A stretch of DNA of 64,000 bases from Theionarchaea archaeon (GCA_018992685.1 JACVGT010000003.1:139050-203049), one strand, 5' to 3'. Shown: positions 8,934 to 17,981, counted from the stretch's first letter. Numbers and translations: made by a program. Notes: generated from the sequence alone by a model not told the origin.

Positions 8934-9860
8934 TTACACTCCAATTTTTGTCTTTAAGACTGAGAACCCTTTCTTTTTAATGGCCTTGGAGACCTTTTCT
9001 TGCAGCGACTCACCCGGGGTTAGGGCAACCATGTACCCGCCAAGGCCCCCTCCTGTCATTTTGGCACCGAAAGCACCTGCCTTCCTGGCAGTCTCTACGA
9101 GTGCATCCAGGTCGCCATTGGATACTTCTATTTTCTGCAGTAGTTGATGATTGACATTCATGAGTCTGCCGACTTCTTTCAGGTCAGAGGATTCCAGAGC
9201 TTTCCGCGCGTCGTACGCTATATTTCGAGCTCGGCTGAATATCTTGTCATACTCTTCGGGGTTTTTTTCCCTGCGTTCTTTCACTCCCGCCACTGCTGCT
9301 TTGGTGTTGGCAACGGTTCCTGTATTGCCCATGACAATTTCTACAGGTTGAGGGATTTTCATGAGATCAAAGGTGTTGGGTTCTCCTTTTACAAACCAAA
9401 TCATTCCACCATATGTGCTGGCTGTATTGTCAACTCCTGAGGGTGTCCCATGGTATCCTTTTTCCCCTTCGTAGGCGATTTCGTTAATTCTGTCATCATC
9501 CAATCCCATGTCAAATAACTGATTGAGTGTCCTGGCAATGGCAGTACAGCTGGCAGCAGAAGCTCCCACTCCAGATGCAGCAAATAGGTCACCTTTCAGT
9601 GTTATTCTGAGGTTCGCATTCATTGAAATATCCATGGCCCCGAGTATTCTTCGCAAGGAGTCTTCTTGATGTTCCTTTTTCTCTTCCTTGTAACCAGGGG
9701 TAGCCGGTCTGTTATCAATGAGCTGGATACCACCGGAATCAGTTTTCTCTGCAATGGCGACAGTTGCATCACTGATTGCTGACACAATAGATGGGATGCC
9801 ATACACCACAAAGTGCTCATTAAACAGAATACATTTTCCGTAACCTTTCCCTTCTGCCAT
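8934..9860 (-). CDS. mvk: Mevalonate kinase
   Basis: A 308-residue GHMP kinase. It opens with GKCILFNEHFVVYGIPSIV, has the ATP-binding loop ASGVGASAASCTAIAR near residue 95, the motif GTPSGVDNTASTYGG and the C-terminal KMTGGGLGGYMVAL. It phosphorylates mevalonate to 5-phosphomevalonate, the substrate of the PMDh encoded in the same operon. The ATG has AGGTGAG a few bases upstream and a TATA element at 9901-9910. It is the first gene of the operon, and its stop lies 13 nt from the UbiD-like start. Confidence 0.93.
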   Translation of the reverse strand: MAEGKGYGKCILFNEHFVVYGIPSIVSAISDATVAIAEKTDSGGIQLIDNRPATPGYKEEKKEHQEDSLRRILGAMDISMNANLRITLKGDLFAASGVGASAASCTAIARTLNQLFDMGLDDDRINEIAYEGEKGYHGTPSGVDNTASTYGGMIWFVKGEPNTFDLMKIPQPVEIVMGNTGTVANTKAAVAGVKERREKNPEEYDKIFSRARNIAYDARKALESSDLKEVGRLMNVNHQLLQKIEVSNGDLDALVETARKAGAFGAKMTGGGLGGYMVALTPGESLQEKVSKAIKKKGFSVLKTKIGV

Positions 9861-9900
9861 GTTCTCACCTAATAATTCGTTCTTAAAGCATAGGGACTCT

Positions 9901-9910
9901 CATATTTAAG
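9901..9910 (-). promoter_or_regulatory. TATA box of the mevalonate operon
   Basis: Read on the minus strand this is CTTAAATATG, preceded by an AAAAC BRE-like stretch. It places the transcription start about 19 nt before the mevalonate kinase ATG, leaving room for the AGGTGAG site. Confidence 0.6.
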
Positions 9911-10181
9911 GTTTTGTATAAACCTGTTTCGCCAAATGCCGAGAAGAATCAGACTGCCGTCTGCTCCTTCCAGCAGTCTGGACGGTGTTGAAAAACCCGT
10001 GCAATTGAGACAACACCAAGAAGAGAGCGTCTGAATTCGAGTATCTTATTCCTAGAATCTGAATGCCCTATTCTGGCAGAGGTAGGCTTTCACGGAGGGA
10101 ATCAAAAGAAATGAGAAATTATGTCTTTCTCTTGATTTGTGCTTTTCTCCTCGAACAGCGTGTCGCAGATTCGTTAGAAGG

Positions 10182-10189
10182 TTTATATG
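10182..10189 (+). promoter_or_regulatory. TATA box giving a leaderless HD-protein transcript
   Basis: TTTATATG is centred about 25 nt upstream of the ATG at 10210. This decides the start: longer in-frame ORF starts at 10063 and 10111 would lie upstream of the promoter. Confidence 0.55.
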
Positions 10190-10209
10190 TGAAGAGACAG
10201 ACCTTTCTC

Positions 10210-11004
10210 ATGGATATTCCACCTGCTGTGAGCCAGCTGACAGAATACTGCAAGAATGTGTACACCCAGGCAGAGAGTGTCATTCACCAATGGGGACACA
10301 TCTGGAGGACCACCAGAGGTGCAGTCTGGTTCGTCAGGACCACCGGAGGTTCACAGAGAGAACAGCTGCTGGCATACGTGGCAGGGATTCTCCATGATAT
10401 CGTCCGTCCCATTACTGAAGAAACCTGTCATGCACAGGCCAGCGCGGATAAAGCATTACTCGTCCTCAACGGCTACCTCGAATTCACCATATCCGAACGG
10501 GAGGAGATCTACAATGCCATAAGGGACCATAGAAGACCAGTATCCTGGAAAACTCGTGTGCATCAGAGCGTATACTTGTCGGACAAGGTACTTGAACACA
10601 TGGGTGCATACCTGGACTTCAGGGGCGCTGTGTGGGCAGGGGAGCTCTCCAGAACCGATCTTAGAGGTCTGGAACCGGTGGACGCTGTCATCACTTATTA
10701 CCGGAAGGCATCGCCAAAGTTTCTGACTGGCCTTTTTCCCGACCATGTGAAGAATCTGGTGGAATATCAAGTGGAGTGGAACAGGAAATTCCTTTCTGCA
10801 CTCGAGAGAGGAGAAGTATGGGCCTGCCAGATGGCAGAAACCTTCTTCAACAAAGGCAGACAAAAACACGAATTCGAACATGCCCTGCAGTCTTTCAACC
10901 CTCACGACAGAAAGCAGCAGAAGTGGACCCATGAAATGAGGACCTACGTCACAGGTCAAAAATTCTCTCTGTTCAAAACCCTGATAGATCACAAGAAAAA
11001 CTAG
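10210..11004 (+). CDS. HD-domain phosphohydrolase-like protein
   Basis: A 264-residue protein starting MDIPPAVSQL. It carries an HD-domain pattern: HQWGHIWRTTRG, then AGILHDIVRP with the paired His-Asp, then HAQASADKALLVL and a later IRDHRRP. HD proteins of this kind are metal-dependent phosphohydrolases of unknown substrate. The C-terminal half is predicted helical and rich in charged residues, without a second domain I recognise. It runs opposite to the neighbouring mevalonate and MEMO genes and ends 6 nt from the MEMO stop, so the pair is convergent. Confidence 0.7.
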   Translation: MDIPPAVSQLTEYCKNVYTQAESVIHQWGHIWRTTRGAVWFVRTTGGSQREQLLAYVAGILHDIVRPITEETCHAQASADKALLVLNGYLEFTISEREEIYNAIRDHRRPVSWKTRVHQSVYLSDKVLEHMGAYLDFRGAVWAGELSRTDLRGLEPVDAVITYYRKASPKFLTGLFPDHVKNLVEYQVEWNRKFLSALERGEVWACQMAETFFNKGRQKHEFEHALQSFNPHDRKQQKWTHEMRTYVTGQKFSLFKTLIDHKKN

Positions 11005-11010
11005 GAGAAA

Positions 11011-11853
11011 TTATGTAACTACTGCACTTCCATATCCAACAATGAGACTTTTTTCTCCTGAAATATCATATGAAGTTCTGTACTCCAGAATTTTGGCGTT
11101 TTCCAGCCCCAGATTCCGACACGCAACAATCATGGCTGCAATACATCCATACCCGCACGCAGTTGTTACACTAGCTGCTTCATGCACCTTTTCCGGAGAC
11201 ATCTCCTCTATCCCTCCCAGTATGTCTCCATCTGCTTTTTTCATCCACTCCAAAGGATCTTCTCTGGTGGGGAGGAACCCATAATACGAACCAAAGTGAG
11301 TCAAATCGCTGGAAGCCACAATCCCCACGTTCTTCCCGTGGACAGCTTCTGCAATCGCTATCCCCACTTCTCCAGCAGTTTCGTTATCCTGCATGGCCAT
11401 ACAAATCGGGACAAACCTGGTACCCCCAATATACTGGATAAAGGGGACCTGGACCTCTATTGAATGTTCCCGGGAGTGTGCTGTGGTATCATCATCCATG
11501 ATATCACACAGGGCGAATATGTCTCTCGCCAGCACCTCGTCGATAGCCAATGGTCCAAACGGACTCTCCCACGTTCCTGCAGTCACAATGGCCACACCTG
11601 ATCCAATTCCAGCATGGTTGGGGCCTAAAACCACAAAGGTGTCAGGTGAATGCTTTCTGAACTCCACATACGTATGAGCTGCTACCTGCCCTGAATATTC
11701 ATATCCTGCATGTGGAGCGAGCCCTCCCATCACAGAGGGCGTTCCGGGTTCAGGCAGTCCTCCAAGTGAGGAGAAGAAGGTGTCCAACGTTTCGCGCAAT
11801 CGAGATTCAGAACCAGGGTAAAATCCGCCAGCTGCAACAGGTCTTCTAATCAT
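11011..11853 (-). CDS. MEMO1 family protein
   Basis: A 280-residue MEMO homologue: MIRRPVAAGGFYPGSESRLR, MGGLAPHAGYEYSGQVAAHTY, VVLGPNHAGIG, DDTTAHSREHSIEVQVPFIQY and ASSDLTHFGSYYGF. The conserved His/Asp residues resemble those of class III extradiol dioxygenases; the archaeal function is unknown. In many euryarchaea this gene sits between ribosomal S2 and mevalonate kinase, as here. The ATG at 11853 lies 26 nt from the TATA element at 11874-11883 (minus strand TTATTTAAAG), so the transcript should be leaderless. Confidence 0.92.
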   Translation of the reverse strand: MIRRPVAAGGFYPGSESRLRETLDTFFSSLGGLPEPGTPSVMGGLAPHAGYEYSGQVAAHTYVEFRKHSPDTFVVLGPNHAGIGSGVAIVTAGTWESPFGPLAIDEVLARDIFALCDIMDDDTTAHSREHSIEVQVPFIQYIGGTRFVPICMAMQDNETAGEVGIAIAEAVHGKNVGIVASSDLTHFGSYYGFLPTREDPLEWMKKADGDILGGIEEMSPEKVHEAASVTTACGYGCIAAMIVACRNLGLENAKILEYRTSYDISGEKSLIVGYGSAVVT

Positions 11854-11950
11854 GGAGTATTGTGCTCAGAAGTCTTTAAATAATTATCCATCTGCACATG
11901 CGAATGAACCATGCGTCTCTCTTCAACCCAAAGAAGGCACCTGTTTCCTC

Positions 11951-12547
11951 CTATTCCTTTGTTTCGAAATCTTCTAGAGGAGGCATTTCTGAGTCGTCCT
12001 TTAAGGTTCCGTTGGCCTTTAACATCTCCCGAGCCAGCAACCAGTACACCAGGGTCAGTGCTTTTTTTCCTTTGTTGTTCGTGGGAATGACAATATCCAC
12101 ATTGGTCAGCATGTTCTCTGAGTCACACAGAGCCACCACGGGAATGCCTACGGTGGTTGCTTCTTTCAAAGCCTGGTAGTCTGCTCTGGGGTCAGTGACA
12201 ATCAGTACATCAGGCTCCACAAAGTGATCACAGTTGGGATTGGTCAGACTCCCTGGGATAAAGCGTCCTGCCACTGCTTTCGCCCCCGTCCATTTGGCAA
12301 ACATCTCCACTGGTTTCATTCCGTATTGTCTGTTGGAAACCACCAGAATCTGAGGGGGGTTGAATTTGGCCAGGAACTTACCTATTTGACCAATTCGAGT
12401 ATCAGTGGTCTTCACGTCCAGGACGTACAGACCGTCCTGTCTGACCCGATAGATGTATCTTTCCATGTGTCGATTCTTCTGTTGTGTACCAATATGAATG
12501 CCTGATGCAAGGTATTGATCCAACGAGATGAGGAGTTCTTCGTCCAT
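11951..12547 (-). CDS. rpsB: Ribosomal protein S2 (uS2)
   Basis: A 198-residue archaeal S2: [60 protein letters not shown] and [23 protein letters not shown] are all present. The ATG at 12547 ([10 protein letters not shown]) is preceded by GGTGA, so the in-frame ATG 21 nt upstream is not needed. Small-subunit component, encoded after the RpoN/tRNA string. An acidic C-terminal tail follows the core. Confidence 0.95.
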   Translation of the reverse strand: MDEELLISLDQYLASGIHIGTQQKNRHMERYIYRVRQDGLYVLDVKTTDTRIGQIGKFLAKFNPPQILVVSNRQYGMKPVEMFAKWTGAKAVAGRFIPGSLTNPNCDHFVEPDVLIVTDPRADYQALKEATTVGIPVVALCDSENMLTNVDIVIPTNNKGKKALTLVYWLLAREMLKANGTLKDDSEMPPLEDFETKE

Positions 12548-12575
12548 AATTTCACCTTTTGCAAACATGAGGGAA

Positions 12576-12676
12576 TGGGGCCGCCGAGATTTGAACTCGG
12601 GTATCCAGCATTTTGGTCACAGATTCTATCTGTAAACCCCAAGCTGAGAGGATGGACCAAGCTACCCTACGGCCCC
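12576..12676 (-). tRNA. tRNA-Pro(GGG) with a 26-nt archaeal intron
   Basis: On the minus strand the acceptor GGGGCCG pairs with CGGCCCC followed by A73. The T arm is CCGAG-TTCAAAT-CTCGG and the anticodon stem is TCAGC/GCTGG. Exon 1 is 12637-12676, the intron 12611-12636 and exon 2 12576-12610. The splice junction forms a textbook bulge-helix-bulge: central helix TTGG/CCAA, bulges GGT and AAT, and an intron hairpin TTACAGAT-AGA-ATCTGTGA. Cutting after the second base of each bulge leaves the loop TTGGGGT, so the anticodon is GGG, at the canonical 37/38 position. The mature tRNA is 75 nt and CCA is not encoded. Placing the stem one base earlier would give TGG, also proline. Confidence 0.93.
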
Positions 12677-12686
12677 ATTTCACGAG

Positions 12687-12887
12687 TTACCCGTGAGTTT
12701 CATACTTGAGGATTTCATCCTGAAGATCCACATGAGTGAGCATCATGCGTCTGCAGCAGTACCGCTCCAGGCCCAGATCATCCATAATCTGTTTGGGAGG
12801 CTCTCCCTGGGACACCCTGCGTGAAAACTCCTCCCACAAATGACCAATGGGTTTCCCACAGGTAAAGCAACGGACAGGAATGATCAT
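12687..12887 (-). CDS. rpoN: RNA polymerase subunit N (RPB10 homologue)
   Basis: A 66-residue zinc-binding RNAP subunit starting [15 protein letters not shown]. Zinc ligands are CFTC near the start and the double-cysteine motif [20 protein letters not shown]. Length and motifs are exactly those of archaeal RpoN. The start at 12887 is preferred over the in-frame upstream ATG at 12941, which overlaps the S9 gene. It lies 4 nt after the S9 stop and just upstream of the tRNA-Pro gene. Confidence 0.96.
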   Translation of the reverse strand: MIIPVRCFTCGKPIGHLWEEFSRRVSQGEPPKQIMDDLGLERYCCRRMMLTHVDLQDEILKYETHG

Positions 12888-12891
12888 TGAA

Positions 12892-13296
12892 TCACCGGTA
12901 CGACTTCTGCTTCTTTGCCCTGGGCCCTTTGCTGGAGGCATTGGGCTTGTGGGGTTCTGTTCTCCTGAAATCCCCTTTCAGCATGGTTCTATCATAGTCC
13001 AGGTAGATTTCCCGCAGGTCCACGTCCTGGGTCCACTTGACCAGTCCTCTGGCAACAGCCATGCGCACTGCATCTGCCTGTCCCATGAATCCGCCGCCTT
13101 TTGCATCAATGTTGATATCCACTTTGTCAGGAATGTCACCTGCTAGAATGAGAGGCTCCATAATCTTCAGTCTGGCTATTTCTGGCTTCACCAGAGGCAG
13201 GGGGACATTGTTTATGCGCACCCTTCCCTTCCCTTCTTTGAGAACAGCCCTAGCAATAGCTTCTTTGCGCTTGCCTGTGGATTGCACGATCTTCAT
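12892..13296 (-). CDS. rpsI: Ribosomal protein S9 (uS9)
   Basis: A 134-residue archaeal S9: [62 protein letters not shown] and the basic C-terminus [12 protein letters not shown], which reaches the P site. Its ATG overlaps the L13 stop by 4 nt. Part of the conserved L18e-L13-S9-RpoN operon. Confidence 0.97.
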   Translation of the reverse strand: MKIVQSTGKRKEAIARAVLKEGKGRVRINNVPLPLVKPEIARLKIMEPLILAGDIPDKVDINIDAKGGGFMGQADAVRMAVARGLVKWTQDVDLREIYLDYDRTMLKGDFRRTEPHKPNASSKGPRAKKQKSYR

Positions 13297-13715
13297 TTGC
13301 TCACCTCGTATCCCAGAAAGTGGGATATTTCACCTATTGTAACAAAGCTGGAGGTTCTCTCCAAGATGCTATCAATGGGTACTTCATCTGTCTTTTTATA
13401 CTTTTCCGGTACTCCAGTGAAAACCTGCAGGTTTTTCAGAGCCTTTCTTCCCCGTATCCTGCGAGAAGGAAGCATTCCTTTGATGGCCCGCCGTACGATG
13501 CCTTCAGGAGTCCGGGGGAAGTGGGGACCTCTCCAGGGGTTGGCAATATCTGCCCGGTCAACTCGCTGCTTGTATCTACGAAAGACATAGTCCTTGCTCC
13601 CTACTATGACTGCTTTCTCTGCTTTGACGATGGTGACTTCTTCTCCTTCCAGCAGTTTCTTTGCCACAAAGGACGCCATTCTTCCAAGAATCAGGTTCTC
13701 TGCATTGATGATCAT
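13293..13715 (-). CDS. rplM: Ribosomal protein L13 (uL13)
   Basis: A 140-residue L13: [62 protein letters not shown] and [19 protein letters not shown] are family landmarks. Its stop overlaps the S9 start. Starts 5 nt after the L18e stop. Confidence 0.97.
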   Translation of the reverse strand: MIINAENLILGRMASFVAKKLLEGEEVTIVKAEKAVIVGSKDYVFRRYKQRVDRADIANPWRGPHFPRTPEGIVRRAIKGMLPSRRIRGRKALKNLQVFTGVPEKYKKTDEVPIDSILERTSSFVTIGEISHFLGYEVSK

Positions 13716-13719
13716 AGTA

Positions 13720-14079
13720 TCACTCCAGAATCCTAACTCCCCTCCCCTGGGGGTTCTCTTTCAATAGTTCCGGTATGGTCAACGTTCTTCCTCTTGCATT
13801 GATCTGTTCTCGTGCACTCTGAGAAAAGGCAAATGCAGAAACAATCACTGCGTGATCCAGAACACCAGCTCCCAGGACTTTTCCAGGGACAATTACTGTT
13901 TCTCCTTCCTTGGTATGTCTGTTGATCTTGGAAAGGTTAACTTCCGCTTTATGTCGGGTAGGTCTTGATAATCGTTTTGAAATATCAACCCATAGAGGAA
14001 CATTATTCTGATATCCCTCTGCCTTCAGTAGCTTTATTAGTGATACGAGGTTGGGATTTGTCTTTTGAATCTTCTTCAT
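13720..14079 (-). CDS. rpl18e: Ribosomal protein L18e
   Basis: A 119-residue eukaryote/archaea-specific L18e, starting MKKIQKTNPNLVSLIKLLK. It contains VWVDISKRLSRPTRHKAEVN-like sequence, EGETVIVPGKVLGAG and the C-terminal ENPQGRGVRILE. The ATG at 14079 follows AAGGTGAGTAC, so the in-frame ATG at 14106 is probably not used. First gene of the ribosomal/RNAP operon. Confidence 0.94.
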   Translation of the reverse strand: MKKIQKTNPNLVSLIKLLKAEGYQNNVPLWVDISKRLSRPTRHKAEVNLSKINRHTKEGETVIVPGKVLGAGVLDHAVIVSAFAFSQSAREQINARGRTLTIPELLKENPQGRGVRILE

Positions 14080-14143
14080 GTACTCACCTTCTGAACTCTT
14101 TCGCATTTCTGCTCGCTCAGACAGTCTTGTGAGTATTGTTGCT

Positions 14144-14152
14144 TTTATAAAG
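14144..14152 (-). promoter_or_regulatory. TATA box of the L18e-L13-S9-RpoN operon
   Basis: CTTTATAAA on the minus strand, with an AAAAG BRE-like flank. The predicted start of transcription is near 14122, giving a leader of about 43 nt that contains the AAGGTGAG site of L18e. The rest of the stretch up to 14355 shows no gene. Confidence 0.6.
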
Positions 14153-14355
14153 CTTTTGGTTATAACTGGGTCCAGTGGAGGATTGAAATCCTTTTATTCC
14201 AGGATCACAGGCTCTTCCCCCGGATGAGGTGTGCTGGATTATTCTTGTCTGAAATCCAGTGGATACCTGAGGATACCCTGTATTGAATTATAGTGTGCTT
14301 TCGTCAGTTGTGTAAATTGAATCTGCTTGTGGCTGAATTCCGGTTTTAAGCGGGG

Positions 14356-15036
14356 TTAGGAATCAGATACTGCCTTGAGAACTTCATCTGTGAATCTGTC
14401 TTCGGGGAGGGCACCCTCAAAGCTGGCAGTTTCATTGATAACAATTTTGGGGACTGCCATCACATGGTATTTCTGGGCAAGATGAGGGAATTCCACAGAT
14501 TCCACCATGGCTGCCGTAATATGATCCGATTCCACTGCAAGTTGATGGGCAGTGCTGACGGCCTGCGAACAATAGGGACAGGTCAGTGTGGTAAAAACTT
14601 GGATTGAAACATCCTTGGTTATCCCTTTGATCTTCTCTTTGGTGGTGTCCTTCAGGCGTGTCGTGCCCTGAGACACAGCCAAAATGGCCAGTATCAGCGG
14701 CGTGAACTCATACCCTGAGGGTATGCCATAGAACCTGACTCCGGGATCAATGTGCCTTCCGTCTTCAGTCCTTATTACAGCAATGGCAGGAATCTTATCA
14801 ATGGAATATTCCTGTGCCTTCTGGGCATCTTTCTGAAAATCGTTAATTTCAAGGCTAATTTTCGGGGATAGCTGGGCCACTTCTGTGAGAATGGTACGGG
14901 TTTCTTTGCAGAACTGACATTCTGTCTCCTGAGTAAAAAAAACCAGAGTTACTGGATTCTGTAAGGCTTCAAAATGCTTCTGTATCTGGATTTTGTCTTT
15001 CTCCTTGAGGAATTCCTGTTGTTCCTTTTCTGGCAT
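14356..15036 (-). CDS. Protein disulfide oxidoreductase (double thioredoxin fold, PDO/glutaredoxin-like)
   Basis: A 226-residue protein with two thioredoxin folds. The N-terminal unit has a CxxC at ECQFCKE (near residue 39) and the C-terminal unit has TLTCPYCSQA (near residue 155). Both units keep the cis-proline loop (DKIPAIAV and MAVPKIVI). This is the archaeal PDO family, which makes or shuffles protein disulfides and can be reduced by a dedicated reductase. It follows the FTR-rubredoxin gene on the same strand, and GGTGAG precedes the ATG. The neighbours suggest that it receives electrons from the upstream FTR/glutaredoxin pair; that link is inferred. Confidence 0.88.
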   Translation of the reverse strand: MPEKEQQEFLKEKDKIQIQKHFEALQNPVTLVFFTQETECQFCKETRTILTEVAQLSPKISLEINDFQKDAQKAQEYSIDKIPAIAVIRTEDGRHIDPGVRFYGIPSGYEFTPLILAILAVSQGTTRLKDTTKEKIKGITKDVSIQVFTTLTCPYCSQAVSTAHQLAVESDHITAAMVESVEFPHLAQKYHVMAVPKIVINETASFEGALPEDRFTDEVLKAVSDS

Positions 15037-15110
15037 GGGCTCACCGTCTAACAGGTAGGAAAGAACAAATATATACCTTTGGACTCTTAGACCTTCGAGT
15101 TGAATACGCG

Positions 15111-15608
15111 CTACATGAACCGCTCAAATCGTTCTTTCTTCGCCTTGCAGATGGGACATACCTCAGGGGGCTCATTCCGTGCACACAGGTATCCGCACAC
15201 CCGGCATCTCCACACAGGCAGTGTCAGACTGTTTTTATGGTTCAGCTCTTGGATCCTCTCCCCGGGCGAGGGACGCCGCTCGGGTATGGGAGCCACCTTC
15301 TGCTCACCCCTGACCACAGCCTTTGACACATACAGTCCACAGTAGCAGGTACCATAGTCTGTTAAATCTCTGTCCCGGTAGTCGCAGGGACATATTATGT
15401 CCAGATCATCACGGTAATTCCCGGAGGCCAGTCGGCAGGGGCAGGCCCCATACCCGTACCTCTTTTCGTTGACCAGTAATCCTTGTACCAGTTCCATGGT
15501 GACCTCAGTTTCGGGATTCAAGTCGTATCCTCCCTGCCCTGCTTCTCTGCCCAGTCTCTGGTATAAATCTTCAACCTCTTTTTCAGTCACGGTGGTGTCT
15601 CCATTCAT
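15111..15608 (-). CDS. Ferredoxin:thioredoxin reductase catalytic subunit fused to a rubredoxin-like domain
   Basis: A 165-residue fusion. Residues about 1-100 match the FTR catalytic (beta) chain: [13 protein letters not shown], then [10 protein letters not shown], then GTCYCGLYV, supplying the [4Fe-4S] ligands and the redox-active cysteine pair. Residues about 130-165 form a rubredoxin-like zinc or iron knuckle, [26 protein letters not shown] passes ferredoxin electrons to thiols. The C-terminal rubredoxin may act as an on-board electron entry, as suggested for similar archaeal fusions. It sits 12 nt downstream of a glutaredoxin gene and upstream of PDO. Confidence 0.9.
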   Translation of the reverse strand: MNGDTTVTEKEVEDLYQRLGREAGQGGYDLNPETEVTMELVQGLLVNEKRYGYGACPCRLASGNYRDDLDIICPCDYRDRDLTDYGTCYCGLYVSKAVVRGEQKVAPIPERRPSPGERIQELNHKNSLTLPVWRCRVCGYLCARNEPPEVCPICKAKKERFERFM

Positions 15609-15620
15609 GGAACTATCTCC

Positions 15621-15902
15621 CTATTTCAAAACCTCCTTGATATCATCTTCCTTGTACCCTACAATGCACGTTTCATTATTGATTACCAGCGTGGGAAATG
15701 AGCACTTGGGATTCCACTGCTTTATTTCATCCATCACGCCTTCTCTTTCTTCACCATGAAGTAGATCTGCATCCACGTAGTAGTATTCCACGTGTAGGTC
15801 ATTGAGGAGTTTCTTGGTCTTCTTGCACCAAACACAGGTACTCAAAGCATAGAGCAGCACCTGGCCCTTGTTGTCTCCTTCTACATGGTTCATCTTGGTC
15901 AT
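15621..15902 (-). CDS. Glutaredoxin-like protein
   Basis: A 93-residue glutaredoxin fold with STCVWCKKTKKLL (CxxC), HVEYYYVDADLL and the cis-proline segment CSFPTLVINNETCIVGY. The ATG at 15902 follows GAGGTGTGGCC. An ATG at 16037 is in frame but lengthens the protein by 45 residues that resemble nothing and has no ribosome site. Encoded immediately before the FTR-rubredoxin gene, so the two are a likely reductase/substrate pair. Confidence 0.87.
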   Translation of the reverse strand: MTKMNHVEGDNKGQVLLYALSTCVWCKKTKKLLNDLHVEYYYVDADLLHGEEREGVMDEIKQWNPKCSFPTLVINNETCIVGYKEDDIKEVLK

Positions 15903-16037
15903 GGCCACACCTCTCTTTATGGTATGTACACCTACACAGATAAAGTCTTCCCGTAATTCCAGATCTACCCTCTCCAAGTCCGAGGGAGTATTCTTCCAGG
16001 TTCTCGATGCATGCAATACCACTACCCGAGGAACCAC

Positions 16038-17519
16038 TCACGTGCTGGCTCCTGGGCTCCTTCTTGATAGTACTGTTATGAGGTCTCTTTTCTGTTCCGG
16101 CTCTACAATGTCCAAATCCACACCAACTGTTTTGTCATCAAGAACAAGTTCGATCCTGGATTTCCAGGGCAGAAATTTGGTATCAAGAACTTCATCCCAT
16201 GCAATGATTTGAGGATAGAAAAATGAAAACAAGATAACTTTTTCTTCTGTGACACGGACAGAGGGGGTTTCTCTGTACCAAAAAAAGGCCAAGAGGGAAA
16301 TAGTATACGGCAGCAGTGAGATGAACCATGAATAATCCCTGTAGTGACAAAAATCATGGAATCCCAAACATGCATAACTTGCAGCACATACCAAGACAAC
16401 TGCAGAAGCGTAGGAACCCCGTTTAAAATCCCTGCCTTTTCCGGGAGAGAGTGAATCACGGAGGGACCACTTCTTTACTGCGAAGAAGGAACCGATAAGA
16501 GCTGCCATGAGCATCCCCCCATAGAGACAGTCAAAGAAGAACGGCATCTTCAGAATTAAAGGAAGTGGTGCGGCAGGAACTGTGGAGATATACCTGCCAT
16601 GAATATCAGAGCTCTCGTCTTCTTTTGCTTCCATCCATACTACAAGATCGCCATAGACTGCTGGAGATGACTCCCAATCGAGACCCGTTGCAATCCGCAA
16701 CTCTTCATTCGTTTTCAGGTCTTGTCCACAGATTTCTTGGCCTCCTCCTGTATTCGAATACTCCAGCCACACCAGTGTGTCTCCGTGGACTGTAAGAGAG
16801 TATTTCCGGGAGCGAAATGACGGGATTTCTGACTTCTTTTGAGTCTCGAGGTTGTAGGAATACAGATTGGATGAACCAGCCCAGAAAATGTCATCACCAT
16901 CTATCACGGGATATCCAGAGATATCTGAATTCTCCGTGATGCAGAATTCTCTGGTTGTGGCCAGATCACATGCATAGATTCCAGATTTGTTTCTCCTTTC
17001 ACACCACACAATGTAAGAATCGAATGTTACTGGGTAGTATTGATCATGAGGGCCTGCCGCAACTTCCAATTCTTTTCCTGTTGAGAGATTGTATGCATAG
17101 ATGTTCCAGGTTCCACTCCTGCTATCTTCCCACACCACGAAGGTCTGGCCAAGAGCAGGATTTCGCTGATCCTGAACGTCTGTTGTAATCTGAAACTCCT
17201 TCTTGGTTTTGATGTTGTAGCCGTAGATGTCTTTGTTGTTGTTCCTTTTGTCTAGCCAGACCACCAAATCCCCATAAATACAGGGAGATTCCTGGTCACT
17301 GAGGTCAGATGTGATCTGGAATTCTTCTCCTGTAGAAAGGTCATACCCGAAGATGTCCCAGTTCCCATTTCTATTGTCCGCCCATACGATAGTCTCTTCA
17401 TAAAGCGCGGGGTCCTTCTGGTAATACAAGTCAGATGTTATGGCAATCTCGTTCCCAGTCTGAGCAGGAAAGATCAGGAAGACTATGGACACAGCTGCAG
17501 CCAACATGTTCATTTTCAT
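16038..17519 (-). CDS. Exported six-bladed beta-propeller protein with C-terminal membrane domain
   Basis: A 493-residue protein. A signal sequence (MLAAAVSIVFLIFPAQTG) is followed by about six repeats of the pattern QxxPxxxxxxVVWxDxRxGxxxIYxYxLxTxxExxIT (TolB/WD40-like propeller, residues 25-335). After a short linker come about four hydrophobic segments (for example GGMLMAALIGSFFAV, YASAVVLVCAASYACL, FISLLPYTISLLAFFWY), and a cytosolic tail of about 75 residues with a PH-like pattern ends the protein. The ATG at 17519 lies about 29 nt from a TATA element at 17544-17551; the ORF continues upstream to 17639 but past the promoter. Probable surface protein; ligand unknown. Confidence 0.75.
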   Translation of the reverse strand: MKMNMLAAAVSIVFLIFPAQTGNEIAITSDLYYQKDPALYEETIVWADNRNGNWDIFGYDLSTGEEFQITSDLSDQESPCIYGDLVVWLDKRNNNKDIYGYNIKTKKEFQITTDVQDQRNPALGQTFVVWEDSRSGTWNIYAYNLSTGKELEVAAGPHDQYYPVTFDSYIVWCERRNKSGIYACDLATTREFCITENSDISGYPVIDGDDIFWAGSSNLYSYNLETQKKSEIPSFRSRKYSLTVHGDTLVWLEYSNTGGGQEICGQDLKTNEELRIATGLDWESSPAVYGDLVVWMEAKEDESSDIHGRYISTVPAAPLPLILKMPFFFDCLYGGMLMAALIGSFFAVKKWSLRDSLSPGKGRDFKRGSYASAVVLVCAASYACLGFHDFCHYRDYSWFISLLPYTISLLAFFWYRETPSVRVTEEKVILFSFFYPQIIAWDEVLDTKFLPWKSRIELVLDDKTVGVDLDIVEPEQKRDLITVLSRRSPGAST

Positions 17520-17951
17520 TGTACTCTGCCATGGTCTAGGAAGTATATAACACTTATCGTGTACATATATGCATATATAGCTTCGATAGCGCAAGGACTG
17601 ATTCTTGACGGAAGAGGAATGACGTTCTCCAAAACCCATTATACTCTCAGATCAGGATGCTCGTCCTAGACAAGGAGAGGAGTAACGTATGTCATGGCAA
17701 CGACATACTCTGAACCTCGACCATGCCAGACACCAACGTGTATGAGCTGACAGGATCCTTTTCTGGGCAGGAATCGAGACCGGGTCATGGGCCGGGACTT
17801 CAACCAAAAGGGTGGTGAGTTGATGATTTTCTTTTTAATTCTCCCAAAACATCATTCTGCGGATTTTCAGGACCATGTGGCACAGGCAAGGCAACTACCA
17901 CCACACTGACCCCAGAATTGATGCATCCTTCAACATTTCCAAATAGAAAAG
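17520..17951. other. Intergenic region between divergent surface-protein genes
   Basis: Roughly 430 nt with a promoter at each end (minus-strand TATA at 17544-17551, plus-strand TATA at 17952-17959). An ATATATGCATATAT palindrome lies just upstream of the minus-strand promoter. I see no gene or RNA signature in the middle. Confidence 0.5.
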
Positions 17952-17959
17952 CATATAAA
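17952..17959 (+). promoter_or_regulatory. TATA box of the secreted 634-residue protein
   Basis: CATATAAA is centred 26 nt upstream of the ATG at 17982, predicting a leaderless mRNA. Confidence 0.55.
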
Positions 17960-17981
17960 CTTCTGTGATACAAAAAAAGAG

